This document shows, in pieces, positions 45,183-55,044 of a stretch of 64,000 bases of DNA. This stretch comes from Paraburkholderia fynbosensis (GTDB lineage: Bacteria > Pseudomonadota > Gammaproteobacteria > Burkholderiales > Burkholderiaceae). The DNA is taken from positions 186,001 to 250,000 of the forward strand of contig NZ_CADIKI010000003.1 in assembly GCF_902859935.1 (NCBI RefSeq), read 5' to 3'. Numbering within the stretch: the first letter of the stretch is position 1; every line of letters begins with the position of its first letter. The notes under the pieces are model-generated. The model saw only the letters and a list, made by a program, of their open reading frames with translations. It did not search any database and was not told where the DNA came from. A program made the translations under genes and the position numbers.

Positions 45183-46496
45183 TCACTCCGGCAGCAACGC
45201 CATCAACACGTCCACCGTGCGCGCCGTCGCCCCGCGATGCCGCGCGGCGAATGCCGACGCCGCGCCGCCCATCGCGAGCCGCCGCGCCTTGTCGCCGAAA
45301 AGTTCGCGCAATGCGCGCGCGAGATCGGCCGGGTCTTGCACCTGCACCGCGGCGCCCGCCGCGACCGCGTCCGCGGTGGCCTGCGTGAAGTTGAACACGT
45401 GCGGCCCGATCAGCACCGGTACGCCGACGGCACACGCTTCGATCAGGTTCTGGCCGCCGAGCGGCAGCAGACTCCCGCCGATGAACGCCAGGTCCGCGGC
45501 GGCATAGTAGGCGCCCAATTCACCCATCGAATCGCCGAGCAGCACCGTCACTCCGGCCGGCAACGCCGGCACGGCGCCTCCCGTCGCCATGGCCGCCGAC
45601 GCCACCTTCGCATCCGGGGCCCACGTCGAGCGCCGTTCGAGCCGCAGCCCCGCTTTCTCGACCAATGCCGCCACTTCGTTGAACCGCTGCGGATGACGCG
45701 GCACCAGAATCAGCAGCGCGTCCTCGACATTCAGCGCCGCGAATGCCTGCAGCACCAGCGCCTCTTCGCCCTCGCGCGTGCTCGCCGCAACCCACACCGG
45801 CCGCGTGCCGATCGCCGCACGCCACGCATGACCGCGCGCCGCCAGCTCCGGCGGCGTGCTCATGTCGAACTTCAGATTGCCGAGCACCGCGACGTTGCGC
45901 GCGCCGAGCGCGGTAAGCCGCTCGGCATCCGAGGGACTCTGCGCGAGCACGCGCGAGAAACCGCCGAACACATCCTTCGTCGCGCCGCCGAATTTGGCCG
46001 CGCGTTTATACGAGCGCGCCGACATCCGCGCATTGGTCAGCACGAGCGGCACGTCCGCGCGACGGCATTCGTCGATCAGCGTCGGCCACACTTCGGTTTC
46101 CATCACCAGACCGAGCGACGGCCGCCACGCACGCAGGAAGCGCCGCACCGCATGCGGCATGTCGTACGGCAGATAGCTGCGCAACACGCGCTCGCCGAAA
46201 ACCTCCATGCCGGTGGCGCGGCCGCTCGGCGTCATGTGCGTCAACAGAATGCGCGCGTCGGGACGCGCCTTGATCAGCGCTTCGACCAGCGGCTGCGCGG
46301 CGCGCGTCTCGCCGACCGACACCGCATGCACCCAGATCAACGGCCCGTTGTCCTCGGGCAAGCGCCCACGCGAATAGCCGAAGCGCTCGCCGATATGCTC
46401 GCGATAACCGCGCTCCTTGCGCGAACGGATCAACAGACGCAGCACGGCGAGCGGCGCGATGATCCACCAGAGCGCGTTATAAATCGCCCTCAGCAT
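45183..46496 (-). CDS. waaA: 3-deoxy-D-manno-octulosonic acid (Kdo) transferase
   Basis: A 437-residue inner-membrane-anchored glycosyltransferase (GT30) that adds Kdo from CMP-Kdo to lipid A precursor. The N-terminal anchor is LRAIYNALWWIIAPLAVLRL, the acceptor-side glutamate is in GLVMETEVWPTLIDE, and the donor-side motif is AFIGGSLLPLGGQNLIEA near residue 320. Starts at 46496 or 46502 are both possible; the first gives MLRAIYN, as in relatives. It lies 109 bp after kdoO in the order waaC-kdoO-waaA. Confidence 0.94.
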   Translation of the reverse strand: MLRAIYNALWWIIAPLAVLRLLIRSRKERGYREHIGERFGYSRGRLPEDNGPLIWVHAVSVGETRAAQPLVEALIKARPDARILLTHMTPSGRATGMEVFGERVLRSYLPYDMPHAVRRFLRAWRPSLGLVMETEVWPTLIDECRRADVPLVLTNARMSARSYKRAAKFGGATKDVFGGFSRVLAQSPSDAERLTALGARNVAVLGNLKFDMSTPPELAARGHAWRAAIGTRPVWVAASTREGEEALVLQAFAALNVEDALLILVPRHPQRFNEVAALVEKAGLRLERRSTWAPDAKVASAAMATGGAVPALPAGVTVLLGDSMGELGAYYAAADLAFIGGSLLPLGGQNLIEACAVGVPVLIGPHVFNFTQATADAVAAGAAVQVQDPADLARALRELFGDKARRLAMGGAASAFAARHRGATARTVDVLMALLPE

Positions 46497-46605
46497 CGGC
46501 ATTCCGCGAAGGCGAAAGCCGCAGCCTCCCACGCATATTCCGCATTCTTCACGCGCTCGAACGCACAGGCGCGCGCCCCTCGACCCACCATCAGCAAAGC
46601 GGCGC

Positions 46606-47490
46606 TCAAACCAGCGCCCTGCCCTTCAGGCGTTCGAGAATGCCAAGCGGCGCGCATTCGGGCTGCGCCATCGCCTTGACCGGCAGGAAGAAGGTCTGCT
46701 CCAGCATGAACTGGCCGGACATCACCGCGTGCGAGGTCTGGTCGGAGAAACATACCCACACGCAGCCCGGCGGAAACGGCATGGTCTGCTGCGGGCTCGA
46801 CTTCTGATAGTCGAGATCGGCCTTCATACCGTCGTGCAGATGCAGCATCAGATGGTCGTACTCGCTGCGCGGCGACTTGGTCACGTGCAGCAGATTCAGC
46901 AACCATGCCGAGCCGGGCATCTGCGGCTTGATGCGCGGCAGGAAGCGTTTGGCCATGTCCTCGAACGGCTCGCCGACGCGCCACACGCGCGGCGCGCCAT
47001 GCGGGTTGACGTTGGTGAACACGCGCAGAATCCGCTCGCCATAGTTGGGCCGCGACGGAAACGCGTCGACGTGCAGACGGCTGTCGTCCTTGCGCCATGA
47101 GGTTTCGCGCGTTTCCACCTGATGCAGCCGCAAGCTGGTCGGCGCGACGCGCAGCCGGCCGTTGTATTCGGGAAAGAGACCATCGACCAGCGTGCGCGCA
47201 TTGGTCTGATACCGCGCGATCAACGCACGCACCGCGGATTGCGTGACGGCGTCGCCGGCCACGCCGTGCAACGCGCCACCGTTGGGTTCGAGGCTGATGT
47301 TCTTGCGGCTCGGATCGGCGAGCGCGGGATCGAGCAATGCCTGCTCGCCGCCTTCGATCGCAAAGCGCAGGTTCGGGAAGTACAGCACCTTGCCGCGCTC
47401 GACGCCGGCAAGCAGCATCTCGCGCGGCACGGACAGATTGCGTGCGTGCCAGTCGGCGTTCGCTACTTCGATGATCTGGGTTTCGTTCAT
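46606..47490 (-). CDS. kdoO: Kdo 3-hydroxylase (Fe/2-oxoglutarate dioxygenase)
   Basis: A 294-residue protein I recognise as KdoO, the Fe(II)/2-oxoglutarate/O2-dependent enzyme that turns the outer Kdo residue of lipopolysaccharide into Ko in Burkholderia and Yersinia. The metal triad is visible as RLHVDAFPSRP (His-X-Asp, near residue 147) and a late histidine in SDQTSHAVMSGQ near 255. It has no signal peptide or membrane helix. Placement between waaC and waaA fits action on Kdo-lipid A in the cytoplasm. Confidence 0.85.
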   Translation of the reverse strand: MNETQIIEVANADWHARNLSVPREMLLAGVERGKVLYFPNLRFAIEGGEQALLDPALADPSRKNISLEPNGGALHGVAGDAVTQSAVRALIARYQTNARTLVDGLFPEYNGRLRVAPTSLRLHQVETRETSWRKDDSRLHVDAFPSRPNYGERILRVFTNVNPHGAPRVWRVGEPFEDMAKRFLPRIKPQMPGSAWLLNLLHVTKSPRSEYDHLMLHLHDGMKADLDYQKSSPQQTMPFPPGCVWVCFSDQTSHAVMSGQFMLEQTFFLPVKAMAQPECAPLGILERLKGRALV

Positions 47491-47538
47491 GGTCGCCCTT
47501 GAGAACGGAAGGTGCGCAAGGCGAAGCGCACCGACGGG

Positions 47539-48534
47539 TTACAGCAGGCCAAAACCGGCCAGCGCCGACTTGACCTGCTGCAGCGTGGGCGGCTGCCCGG
47601 CCGAGCCGAGATTGACGACGTTCGGCGACCAGTATCCGCCAGTGCGCCACGCGGTCGAGAAATTGTACAACTCGACCGTGGGCCGCTTCAGCGCCGCCGC
47701 GATGTGAACCAGACCTGTGTCAACGCCGACCGTCGCCGCCGCGCCTTCGATCAGACCGACCACCGCGGGCAACGACAGCTTCGGCGGGACGATCGCCGCC
47801 GCGCCGAATTCCTTCGCGAGACGCTCGCTGGTTGCGCGCTCGGCGTCGCTGCCCCACGGCAGCACGATCGACGCGCCACGCCGCACCAGCGACTGCCCCA
47901 ACTCGATCCACGCGGTGTCGGGCCATTGCTTGTCGGCGCGCGAGGTCGCGTGCACGAACACCACGTACGGCACCGGCAGGTTCAGATTCGCCTGCGACAA
48001 TGCCAGCGCCGCGCGCCCAGTGTCGAGGCCGAAATCGATTTCGTCGGTGGGTTGCGGCTGCGGGCCGTTGAGCGCCGCGGCGACCAGTTGCCGCGTGCGT
48101 TCGACCACATGGGTGCGCGGCTCGATCGGCACGCGCTTGTCGTAGAAGAAACGCACCGGCCATTCGAAGCCCGCGCCGTCGGTGCGGTTCGCGAGTCCGA
48201 CGAGCGGCCCTCGCGCCATGCTCGCCAGCCATGCGGTCTTGATGAGCCCTTGGCAGTCGATCACGAGATCATAGTGCTCGGCCGCGAGCGCGCGCCGGAA
48301 CGCGCCGATTTCGCGCCAGTTGTCGACCGACAGGATGCGCTTGCGCCAGCGCCGCAATGAAACGGGAATCGCCCGTCGCACGCCGGTGACGAGTTGCACG
48401 AGCCCGACGAAGCTTTCTTCGACGAGCCAGTCGATCTGCGCATCCGGATGGCGGCGTCGGATGTCGGCGATCACCGGCATGTTGTGAACGACGTCGCCAA
48501 GAGACGACACCCTCACGATGAGTATCTTTTGCAC
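47539..48534 (-). CDS. waaC: Lipopolysaccharide heptosyltransferase I
   Basis: A 331-residue GT9 enzyme that adds the first heptose to Kdo2-lipid A. Family blocks are KILIVRVSSLGDVVHNMPVI at the N-terminus, VIDCQGLIKTAWLA near residue 95, VFVHATSRADKQWP near 190 and VGVDTGLVHIAAAL near 265. The start is GTG at 48534 (MQKILIV); a TTG six bases earlier is also in frame. It is 48 bp upstream of kdoO and shares its transcript with waaA. Confidence 0.93.
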   Translation of the reverse strand: MQKILIVRVSSLGDVVHNMPVIADIRRRHPDAQIDWLVEESFVGLVQLVTGVRRAIPVSLRRWRKRILSVDNWREIGAFRRALAAEHYDLVIDCQGLIKTAWLASMARGPLVGLANRTDGAGFEWPVRFFYDKRVPIEPRTHVVERTRQLVAAALNGPQPQPTDEIDFGLDTGRAALALSQANLNLPVPYVVFVHATSRADKQWPDTAWIELGQSLVRRGASIVLPWGSDAERATSERLAKEFGAAAIVPPKLSLPAVVGLIEGAAATVGVDTGLVHIAAALKRPTVELYNFSTAWRTGGYWSPNVVNLGSAGQPPTLQQVKSALAGFGLL

Positions 48535-48694
48535 GCTCAAGAGTGGGAAAACCGGCTATCCGGCCCGAAGATGCGTTGAGAGATGCCCCAACCTGCCGCG
48601 GCGCGTCAGGCCCCCGAGGGATGAGAAAGCCCGGGACGGCCCGGCGCTTTCTCACGAGGACCGCAATTTTAACGCGTCGCATGTCAATGGCATG

Positions 48695-48730
48695 AAAAAA
48701 CGCGGCGCGGTAATAAACCCGCGCCGCGTT
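48695..48730 (-). terminator. Rho-independent terminator of the phosphomannomutase gene
   Basis: On the minus strand CGCGGCGCGG pairs with CCGCGCCGCG (10 perfect pairs, extended by AA/TT) and is followed by six T residues. It lies about 60 bp past the stop of the phosphomannomutase gene. Confidence 0.85.
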
Positions 48731-48790
48731 CGACCACGGCGGCGCTTGAGGCCCGGCGAACCCAGCCGAACCGCGCCGCCGCTTCAGCCG

Positions 48791-50185
48791 TCAGAACGGC
48801 AGTTTCGCGTCGGCCTTCTCCGCGAGGATCACGCGGCGGAAGTCTTCCTGGATGCGTTTGAGCGCCGCGTCGTTATCGGCTTCGAAACGCATCACCACGA
48901 CCGGCGTGGTGTTCGACGAACGCGCGAGACCGAAGCCGTCCGGATACTCGACGCGCAGGCCGTCGATCTTCACGACGTCGTCCGCGCCGGTGAATGTCGC
49001 GTTCTGCTGCAAGCGCGCGATCAGCTCGAAGTTCTCGCCTTCCTCCAGCTTCAGTTGCAGTTCCGGCGTGGAGTTCGAGTTCGGCAGCGAGTTCAGCAGC
49101 TTGCTCGGATCGGCGACGCGCGTCAGGATTTCGAGCAGGCGCGCGCCTGTGTACAGGCCGTCGTCGAAACCGTACCAGCGGTCCTTGAAGAACACGTGGC
49201 CGCTCATTTCGCCCGCGAGCGGCGCACCGGTTTCACGCAGCTTCGCTTTCACGAGCGAGTGGCCCGTTTTCCACATCAGCGGTTCGCCGCCCTTGTCCTT
49301 CACCCACTTCGCGAGGTTGCGCGTGCACTTCACGTCATAAATGATCTGCGCGCCCTTGTTGCGCGACAGCACTTCTTCGGCGAACAGCATCAGCTGACGG
49401 TCCGGATAGATGATCTGGCCATCTTTGGTGACGACGCCGAGGCGGTCGCCGTCGCCGTCGAACGCGAAGCCGATTTCCGCATCCGTTTCCTTCAGCGCGC
49501 GAATCACGTCCTGGAGGTTTTCCGGGTGCGCCGGGTCCGGGTGATGGTTCGGGAAGTTGCCGTCGATTTCAGTGAACAGTTCGACCAGTTCGCAGCCGAG
49601 CTTCCTGAACAGTTTCGGCGCGAGACCGCCGGCGACACCGTTGCCGGTGTCGACGACGATCTTCATCGGGCGCGCGAGCTTGATGTCGCCGGCGATGCGA
49701 TCGAGGTACGCATCGGCAATGTCGTATTCGGTGTACGTGCCGCTGCCGTCGCTGAAGTTTTCGTCGACGATGCGCTGATGCAACGCGAGAATCTGTTCAC
49801 CGTAAATTGCCGCGCCGCGCAGGACCATCTTGAAGCCGTTGTAGTCAGGCGGATTGTGGCTGCCCGTCACGACGATGCATGAGTCGACGCGGCGTTCGCC
49901 GCCCGCGAGCTGCAACGGCACGCTGGCCGCGAAGTAGCCAACAGGCGTCGGCACCATGCCGACGTTGACCACGTCGACACCGGCCGCACGCAGACCGTCC
50001 GACAATGCCTGAATCAGCTCAGGACCCGACAGGCGTCCGTCGCGCGCGACGACGACCGCGTCGCCGCCTTGCGCGCGCACTTCGCTGCCGAATGCGCGGC
50101 CGATGGAGCGTGCGGCATCGGCGTCGAGCGTCTTGCCGATCACGCCGCGAATGTCATACGCCTTGAAAATGGATTTGGAGATCAT
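48791..50185 (-). CDS. manB: Phosphomannomutase/phosphoglucomutase
   Basis: A 464-residue alpha-D-phosphohexomutase like AlgC, which interconverts mannose or glucose 6- and 1-phosphates for nucleotide-sugar synthesis. The phosphoserine loop is VVTGSHNPPDYNGFKM near residue 108, the magnesium loop is FAFDGDGDRLGVV near 250, the sugar loop is GEMSGHVFF near 330 and the phosphate site is RSSNTTPVVVMRFEAD near 430. It starts MISKSIFKAYDIRG. It precedes the waaC group on the same strand but has its own terminator. It feeds the polysaccharide genes on both sides. Confidence 0.93.
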   Translation of the reverse strand: MISKSIFKAYDIRGVIGKTLDADAARSIGRAFGSEVRAQGGDAVVVARDGRLSGPELIQALSDGLRAAGVDVVNVGMVPTPVGYFAASVPLQLAGGERRVDSCIVVTGSHNPPDYNGFKMVLRGAAIYGEQILALHQRIVDENFSDGSGTYTEYDIADAYLDRIAGDIKLARPMKIVVDTGNGVAGGLAPKLFRKLGCELVELFTEIDGNFPNHHPDPAHPENLQDVIRALKETDAEIGFAFDGDGDRLGVVTKDGQIIYPDRQLMLFAEEVLSRNKGAQIIYDVKCTRNLAKWVKDKGGEPLMWKTGHSLVKAKLRETGAPLAGEMSGHVFFKDRWYGFDDGLYTGARLLEILTRVADPSKLLNSLPNSNSTPELQLKLEEGENFELIARLQQNATFTGADDVVKIDGLRVEYPDGFGLARSSNTTPVVVMRFEADNDAALKRIQEDFRRVILAEKADAKLPF

Positions 50186-50475
50186 GTTGGCTCACTGACG
50201 TGCAATGGAAAATTTTGACCGGCGCACCGCTGAACATCGGTAAAACTAGCGGTAAAACGAGCGATGAAAAGTAGCCCTGACATGCTGCGGTGCGCGCTTG
50301 CCGGAAGCGATCCGGTTCCAACTTATAATTGCGTTCTTCTGACCCGCCTGAATAACGCCATTCTAATGCTTAGACGCCCTCCGTTTGTAAAGTTGCCGCT
50401 ACAGTCGGCCAGGTGGGCGAACGCGCGCAGTGCCGCTGCGCAATCCGCATACGTGTACCGGCAAACGGCCAGCGG

Positions 50476-51738
50476 ATGCTGACGCTCAAACGCTTCGCCA
50501 ATCCCGACGTCACGCGCGCATTCACGAATATCGTCTGGCTCGGGCTCGAGAGACTCACACAAATCGGTGTCGCGATCGTGATCAGCGGCATGCTGGCGCG
50601 CTACTTCGGCCCGGACGTATTCGGCAAATGGCAATACGCGAACACGCTGCTGCTGGTGCTCTCGCCGATCACCTGGGTATGCGGCGCGGAGATTCTCGTG
50701 CCCACCATCGTCAACCGGCCGCCCACGCAGCTCGGCACCGTGCTCGGCAGCGCGTTCGTGCTGCGCTTTGCCGTGTCGGTCGGCGCGCTGCTGCTCACGT
50801 GGCTCGGCATCGCGCTGCATGTCTTCGAGCCGCTCGTCGGCGCCATGCTCGCGGGCCTCGCGGTGACGATGCTGTTTCGCGAGCCGTTCGTCGGTGTGAT
50901 CAACGCGTGGCTGCAAAGCATGACCTACAGCAAGCCGCAGTTGCTCACCAGCATAAGCACCGCCGTGCTCAAAGCCGGCAGCGTCTATCTGCTGGTGCGC
51001 GCGGCGGCGGCGCCCGCGCGCTTCGGCTGGCTGTGGGCGCTCGAATCCGCGGCGATCGGCGCGGTGCTGCTGATCTACTTCATGCGCCGTCATGGCGGCC
51101 GGCTGAACTGGCGCCTCGACCGTTCGCTCTTCACGCATTTCGCGAGCGCGGGCACCGTGTTCTGGCTCGGCCTGATCTGTATGTATCTGTTCCTGAAACT
51201 GGACCGGCTGATGCTCGAGCGGGCGATCTCATTCGCCGACCTCGGACGCTACTCCGCCGCCCAGCAGTTGAACGAAAACTGGATCACGCTCGCGCTGATG
51301 CTCGCCCAGACCATCGCGCCCGCATTCGTCTACCGCGTGCAGGAAGCTACGCGACTGCGCCGCAACATGTGGCGGCTCACCGCGATGACCGCCGCATTGA
51401 TGGTAGGCGGCGCGATCGTGCTGGATCTGCTCGCCGGTTTCATCATTCGCCGCGTGTTCGGGCCGGACTTCGAAGGCGCAATCGACATCTTCCGCTGGGC
51501 CGTGTGGCTGTCCGTGCCGGCCGGCATCGAAGCGATCGGCAATCTTATCGTACTGAAGTATCAGGCGAGGTTCGTGTTGCTGTCCAAATGGCTGCTCGCG
51601 CTGGCCGTTGCGTTCGTCGTGAATCTGTTGGCGATCCCGCGGCTCGGCGCATACGGCGCGCTGGTCGGTCTCGCGGCCGGCTATCTGGCGGCCGCGTCGG
51701 TCAATCTTTATTACATCCGTTTCAAATTGCGCCCATGA
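50476..51738 (+). CDS. Wzx-like polysaccharide flippase
   Basis: A 420-residue membrane protein of the MATE/Wzx-like superfamily with about twelve hydrophobic helices. It begins MLTLKRFANPDVTRAFTNIV and shows QIGVAIVISGMLARYFGPDV and ARYF..FGKWQYA, typical of O-antigen or exopolysaccharide repeat-unit flippases. It would move undecaprenyl-linked sugar units to the periplasmic face. A TATAAT box at 50324-50329 lies 150 bp upstream. It overlaps the next glycosyltransferase gene by four bases. No polymerase gene is seen in the window. Confidence 0.88.
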   Translation: MLTLKRFANPDVTRAFTNIVWLGLERLTQIGVAIVISGMLARYFGPDVFGKWQYANTLLLVLSPITWVCGAEILVPTIVNRPPTQLGTVLGSAFVLRFAVSVGALLLTWLGIALHVFEPLVGAMLAGLAVTMLFREPFVGVINAWLQSMTYSKPQLLTSISTAVLKAGSVYLLVRAAAAPARFGWLWALESAAIGAVLLIYFMRRHGGRLNWRLDRSLFTHFASAGTVFWLGLICMYLFLKLDRLMLERAISFADLGRYSAAQQLNENWITLALMLAQTIAPAFVYRVQEATRLRRNMWRLTAMTAALMVGGAIVLDLLAGFIIRRVFGPDFEGAIDIFRWAVWLSVPAGIEAIGNLIVLKYQARFVLLSKWLLALAVAFVVNLLAIPRLGAYGALVGLAAGYLAAASVNLYYIRFKLRP

Positions 51739-52565
51739 CGAACGCATCCGCCACCGCGCAATCCGCTCTCGACGACGTCGCGGTGCTGATGCCCGCATAT
51801 AACGGCCAGGCCGACGTCGACCTCACGCTCGCCTCGTTCAGTGAAAGTGCGCTGGTACACGTACTGATCGTCGATGACGGCAGCACGCCGCCGATCGTCG
51901 CGCCGGCGCTCGCCAACATGAAGATCGACGTGCTGCGCATGGCACAGAACGGCGGCATCGAGCGCGCGTTGCAAACCGGCATCGACGCGCTCGCGCAGCG
52001 CGGCTTCCGCTATGCCGCTCGAATCGACGCGGGCGATCGCAGCGTGCCGCAACGGCTCGCGAAGCAGCGCGCGTTCATGCAAGCGCATCCGAACGTGGCC
52101 GGCCTCGGCATGTGGACCCAGGTCGTCACGCGCGCGGGCGAGCCGCTCTTCATGCTGACGCCGCCCGCCGAGCCAAACACGATCCGCCGCATGCGCTTCT
52201 TCCGCTCATGCTTCGCGCATCCTTCGATGATGCTGCGCATCGACGCCGTACGCGCGGTCGGCAACTATCGCGCCGAGTATCGCTGCGCCGAAGACCTCGA
52301 TCTGTTCGTCCGTCTGATGGAGCGCTACGACTGCGCGAATCTGCCGGAACTCGGGCTCTATTACGAGCTGAACGAAGGCGGCATCAGCGCGACCAAGCGG
52401 CGCCGCCAGATCACCTCGACAATGCGTTTGCAATTGCGCTACTTCAACGCCGCCAATCCGTACGACTGGCTCGGCCTCGCGAAAAATCTGCTGCATCTGG
52501 TGATGCCGTACCGCGCGCTGCAGCGGGTCAAACGCGTGCTGCTCGCGCCACGCGCGAGTCACTGA
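51735..52565 (+). CDS. Family 2 glycosyltransferase
   Basis: A 276-residue GT-A glycosyltransferase. The donor-binding region is VAVLMPAYNGQADVDLTLAS, the first acidic site VLIVDDGSTPP, and the DXD-like segment RIDAGDRSVPQRLAKQRAF is near residue 97; the catalytic-side motif is RCAEDLDLFVRLME near 190. It would add one sugar to a lipid-linked unit in the cytoplasm. It is coupled to the flippase by an ATGA overlap. Donor and acceptor are unknown. Confidence 0.9.
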   Translation: MTNASATAQSALDDVAVLMPAYNGQADVDLTLASFSESALVHVLIVDDGSTPPIVAPALANMKIDVLRMAQNGGIERALQTGIDALAQRGFRYAARIDAGDRSVPQRLAKQRAFMQAHPNVAGLGMWTQVVTRAGEPLFMLTPPAEPNTIRRMRFFRSCFAHPSMMLRIDAVRAVGNYRAEYRCAEDLDLFVRLMERYDCANLPELGLYYELNEGGISATKRRRQITSTMRLQLRYFNAANPYDWLGLAKNLLHLVMPYRALQRVKRVLLAPRASH

Positions 52566-52603
52566 CCGTCCACCGTCCCATTCACCGCCGAATCCGCTCC
52601 CGC

Positions 52604-53752
52604 ATGAAGCCTGCCTTGAAGTCGACGCCCGCGCTGCGCATTACACTCGTTTGCAATACCGCCTGGGCAATCTATACCTATCGGCAAGGACTGATCCGTA
52701 TGCTGGTGGGGCGCGGCGTCGACGTGACGGTGCTCGCGCCGCGCGACCGCACGTTCGAGCTGCTCACCGCGATGGGCTGCCGCTGCATCGAACTGCCGGT
52801 CGCCTCCAAGGGCACCAATCCACGCGACGATCTGCGCACGCTTGTCTCGCTCTATCGGCAATACCGGACGATCCGCCCGCACGTGGTGTTTCACTACACG
52901 ATCAAGCCGAACATCTACGGCTCGATCGCCGCGAAGCTCGCGGGCGTGCAGTCGGTCGCGGTCACGACCGGGCTCGGCTACGTGTTCATCCAGCGGAGCC
53001 GCGCCGCGCAGGTGGCGAAAAAATTGTATCGTTTCGCGTTCCGCTTCCCGCGCGAAGTCTGGTTTCTGAATCGCGACGACCAGGCCGCGTTTGTCGAGCA
53101 GAATTTGTTGGTGCATCCTGAGCGGGCGCGGTTGCTGCACGGCGAAGGCGTCGATCTCGAACAGTTCGCGTTCGCACCGTTGCCCGAGCGGCCGGCGTTT
53201 AAATTCGTGCTGATCGGGCGGCTCCTGTGGGACAAGGGGGTCGGCGAATATGTGGAGGCCGCGCGACGTTTGCGTGAACGATATCCGCACGCGCGGTTCC
53301 AACTGCTCGGCCCGGTGGGCGTCGACAATCCGAGCGCGATCACGCGCGACGAAGTGGCGGCGTGGGAACAGGAAGGCATCATCGAGTATCTTGGCGAGGC
53401 GCACGACGTGCGCCCCTTCATCGCCGATGCCGATTGCATCGTGTTGCCGTCGTATCGTGAAGGCGTGCCGCGCACGCTGATGGAAGCGTCGGCGATGGGC
53501 CGCCCGATCGTCACGACCGACGTGCCGGGTTGCCGCGAAGTGGTGGCCGACGGCGTCAACGGTTTGCTGTGTGAAGTACGCAGCGCAGAGAGCCTCGCCG
53601 CGCAACTCGCGCGCATGCTCGACATGGGTCACGCCGAACGCCGCGCGATGGCAGAACGCGGCCGGCAGAAAGTCGCACAAGAATTCGACGAACGGGTCGT
53701 CGTCGAAACATATAAAGACCTGGTGCAGAAAATGACGGGTGTCTTACTTTAA
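52604..53752 (+). CDS. Family 4 glycosyltransferase (GT-B)
   Basis: A 382-residue GT-B enzyme. The N-terminal domain has ITLVCNTAWAIYTYRQGLIR and HYTIKPNIYGSIAAKLAGV, the latter typical of PglA/WbyK-like transferases using UDP-sugars. The C-terminal domain has FKFVLIGRLLWDKGVGEYVE and the donor-binding E-X7-E segment in PSYREGVPRTLMEASAMGRP. It is in the same polysaccharide transcript, 38 bp after the family 2 enzyme, and galE follows. Confidence 0.9.
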   Translation: MKPALKSTPALRITLVCNTAWAIYTYRQGLIRMLVGRGVDVTVLAPRDRTFELLTAMGCRCIELPVASKGTNPRDDLRTLVSLYRQYRTIRPHVVFHYTIKPNIYGSIAAKLAGVQSVAVTTGLGYVFIQRSRAAQVAKKLYRFAFRFPREVWFLNRDDQAAFVEQNLLVHPERARLLHGEGVDLEQFAFAPLPERPAFKFVLIGRLLWDKGVGEYVEAARRLRERYPHARFQLLGPVGVDNPSAITRDEVAAWEQEGIIEYLGEAHDVRPFIADADCIVLPSYREGVPRTLMEASAMGRPIVTTDVPGCREVVADGVNGLLCEVRSAESLAAQLARMLDMGHAERRAMAERGRQKVAQEFDERVVVETYKDLVQKMTGVLL

Positions 53753-53765
53753 CGGAGCAAACAGC

Positions 53766-54788
53766 ATGACCACGAAGGGCACGATTCTGGTAACGGGCGG
53801 CGCCGGCTTCATCGGCTCGCACACATGTGTCGAACTGCTCAACGGCGGCTACGACGTCGTGGTGATCGACAATCTCGTGAACAGCAACCGCGAATCGCTG
53901 CGGCGCGTGGAAAAAATCACCGGCCGCGCCGTGACCTTCTACGACAACGACGCGCGCGACGTCGACGCGCTCAACCGTATTTTCGATGCGCACCCGATCA
54001 CGGGCGCCATTCACTTCGCCGCGCTGAAGGCTGTGGGCGAATCGGTCGCGAAGCCGATCGAGTACTACAGCAACAACGTCGGCAGCCTGCTCGCGCTGCT
54101 CGGCGTGATGCGTGATCGCAACGTCAGGCAGTTCGTGTTCAGTTCGTCGGCGACGGTGTACGGCGTGCCGAAAAGCTCGCCGATTGATGAATCCTTCCCG
54201 CTGTCGGCCACCAATCCGTACGGGCAGTCGAAGCTGATCGCCGAGCAGGTGCTGCGCGATCTGGAACTGGCCGATCCGTCGTGGCGCATCGCCACGCTGC
54301 GCTACTTCAATCCGGTCGGCGCGCACGAGAGCGGTCTGATCGGCGAAGATCCGGCCGGCATTCCGAACAACCTGATGCCGTATGTCGCGCAGGTGGCCGT
54401 CGGCAAGCTCGACAAGCTGCGCGTGTTCGGCGGCGACTATGAAACGCCCGACGGCACCGGCGTGCGCGACTACATACACGTGGTCGATCTGGCACGCGGG
54501 CACCTCGCCGCGCTCGACGCGCTGGTCAAGCGCGACGCGAGCTTCGTCGTGAACCTCGGCACGGGCCAGGGCTATAGCGTGCTGGACGTGGTGCGCGCGT
54601 TCGAGAAGGCGTCGGGCAAGCCGGTGCCGTACGAGATCGTCGCGCGCCGTCCGGGCGACATCGCGTCGTGCTTCGCCGATCCGGCCGCCGCCGAGAACAT
54701 CATCGGCTGGCGCGCGCAGTTCGGCATCGAACGCATGTGTGCGGATCACTGGCGCTGGCAGTCGAGTAATCCGCGCGGATTTGCCTGA
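53766..54788 (+). CDS. galE: UDP-glucose 4-epimerase
   Basis: A 340-residue extended short-chain dehydrogenase. The NAD loop is ILVTGGAGFIGSHTCVELLN, the catalytic serine region VFSSSATVYGVPK, and the tyrosine-lysine pair NPYGQSKLIAE near residue 150. The GalE-specific segments RYFNPVGAHESGLIGEDP and NNLMPYVAQVAVG support UDP-glucose/UDP-galactose rather than another substrate. It starts 13 bp after the family 4 glycosyltransferase and completes this polysaccharide group. Confidence 0.94.
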   Translation: MTTKGTILVTGGAGFIGSHTCVELLNGGYDVVVIDNLVNSNRESLRRVEKITGRAVTFYDNDARDVDALNRIFDAHPITGAIHFAALKAVGESVAKPIEYYSNNVGSLLALLGVMRDRNVRQFVFSSSATVYGVPKSSPIDESFPLSATNPYGQSKLIAEQVLRDLELADPSWRIATLRYFNPVGAHESGLIGEDPAGIPNNLMPYVAQVAVGKLDKLRVFGGDYETPDGTGVRDYIHVVDLARGHLAALDALVKRDASFVVNLGTGQGYSVLDVVRAFEKASGKPVPYEIVARRPGDIASCFADPAAAENIIGWRAQFGIERMCADHWRWQSSNPRGFA

Positions 54789-55044
54789 CGCGGCCACGGC
54801 AACCACCGGTTGCAGAAAAAATCGACGGGGGCGCGAGCGGGTCCGGCAAGTTGTGCGCGCGGACTGGGCCGCCGTCGATTGCGGGATTGCACCAAGCGGG
54901 TAAGTCCGAATATTACTAATACTTTACGATTTCCTATACTGCCTCACCGACGCGACGGTCAGGCTTCCTAAGAACGTCCGGTCGGCGCGCATGGGAGCCG
55001 CATCGAGGCTCCGTGCAAGAAAAAGACATGCTACGGAGACTGCT

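Noticed and set aside
54795..54825. Possible terminator after galE (GCAACC/GGTTGC hairpin)
   Set aside because: The stem is followed by an A-run, not a T-run, on the plus strand, and on the minus strand the T-run precedes the stem, so it does not fit intrinsic termination either way.
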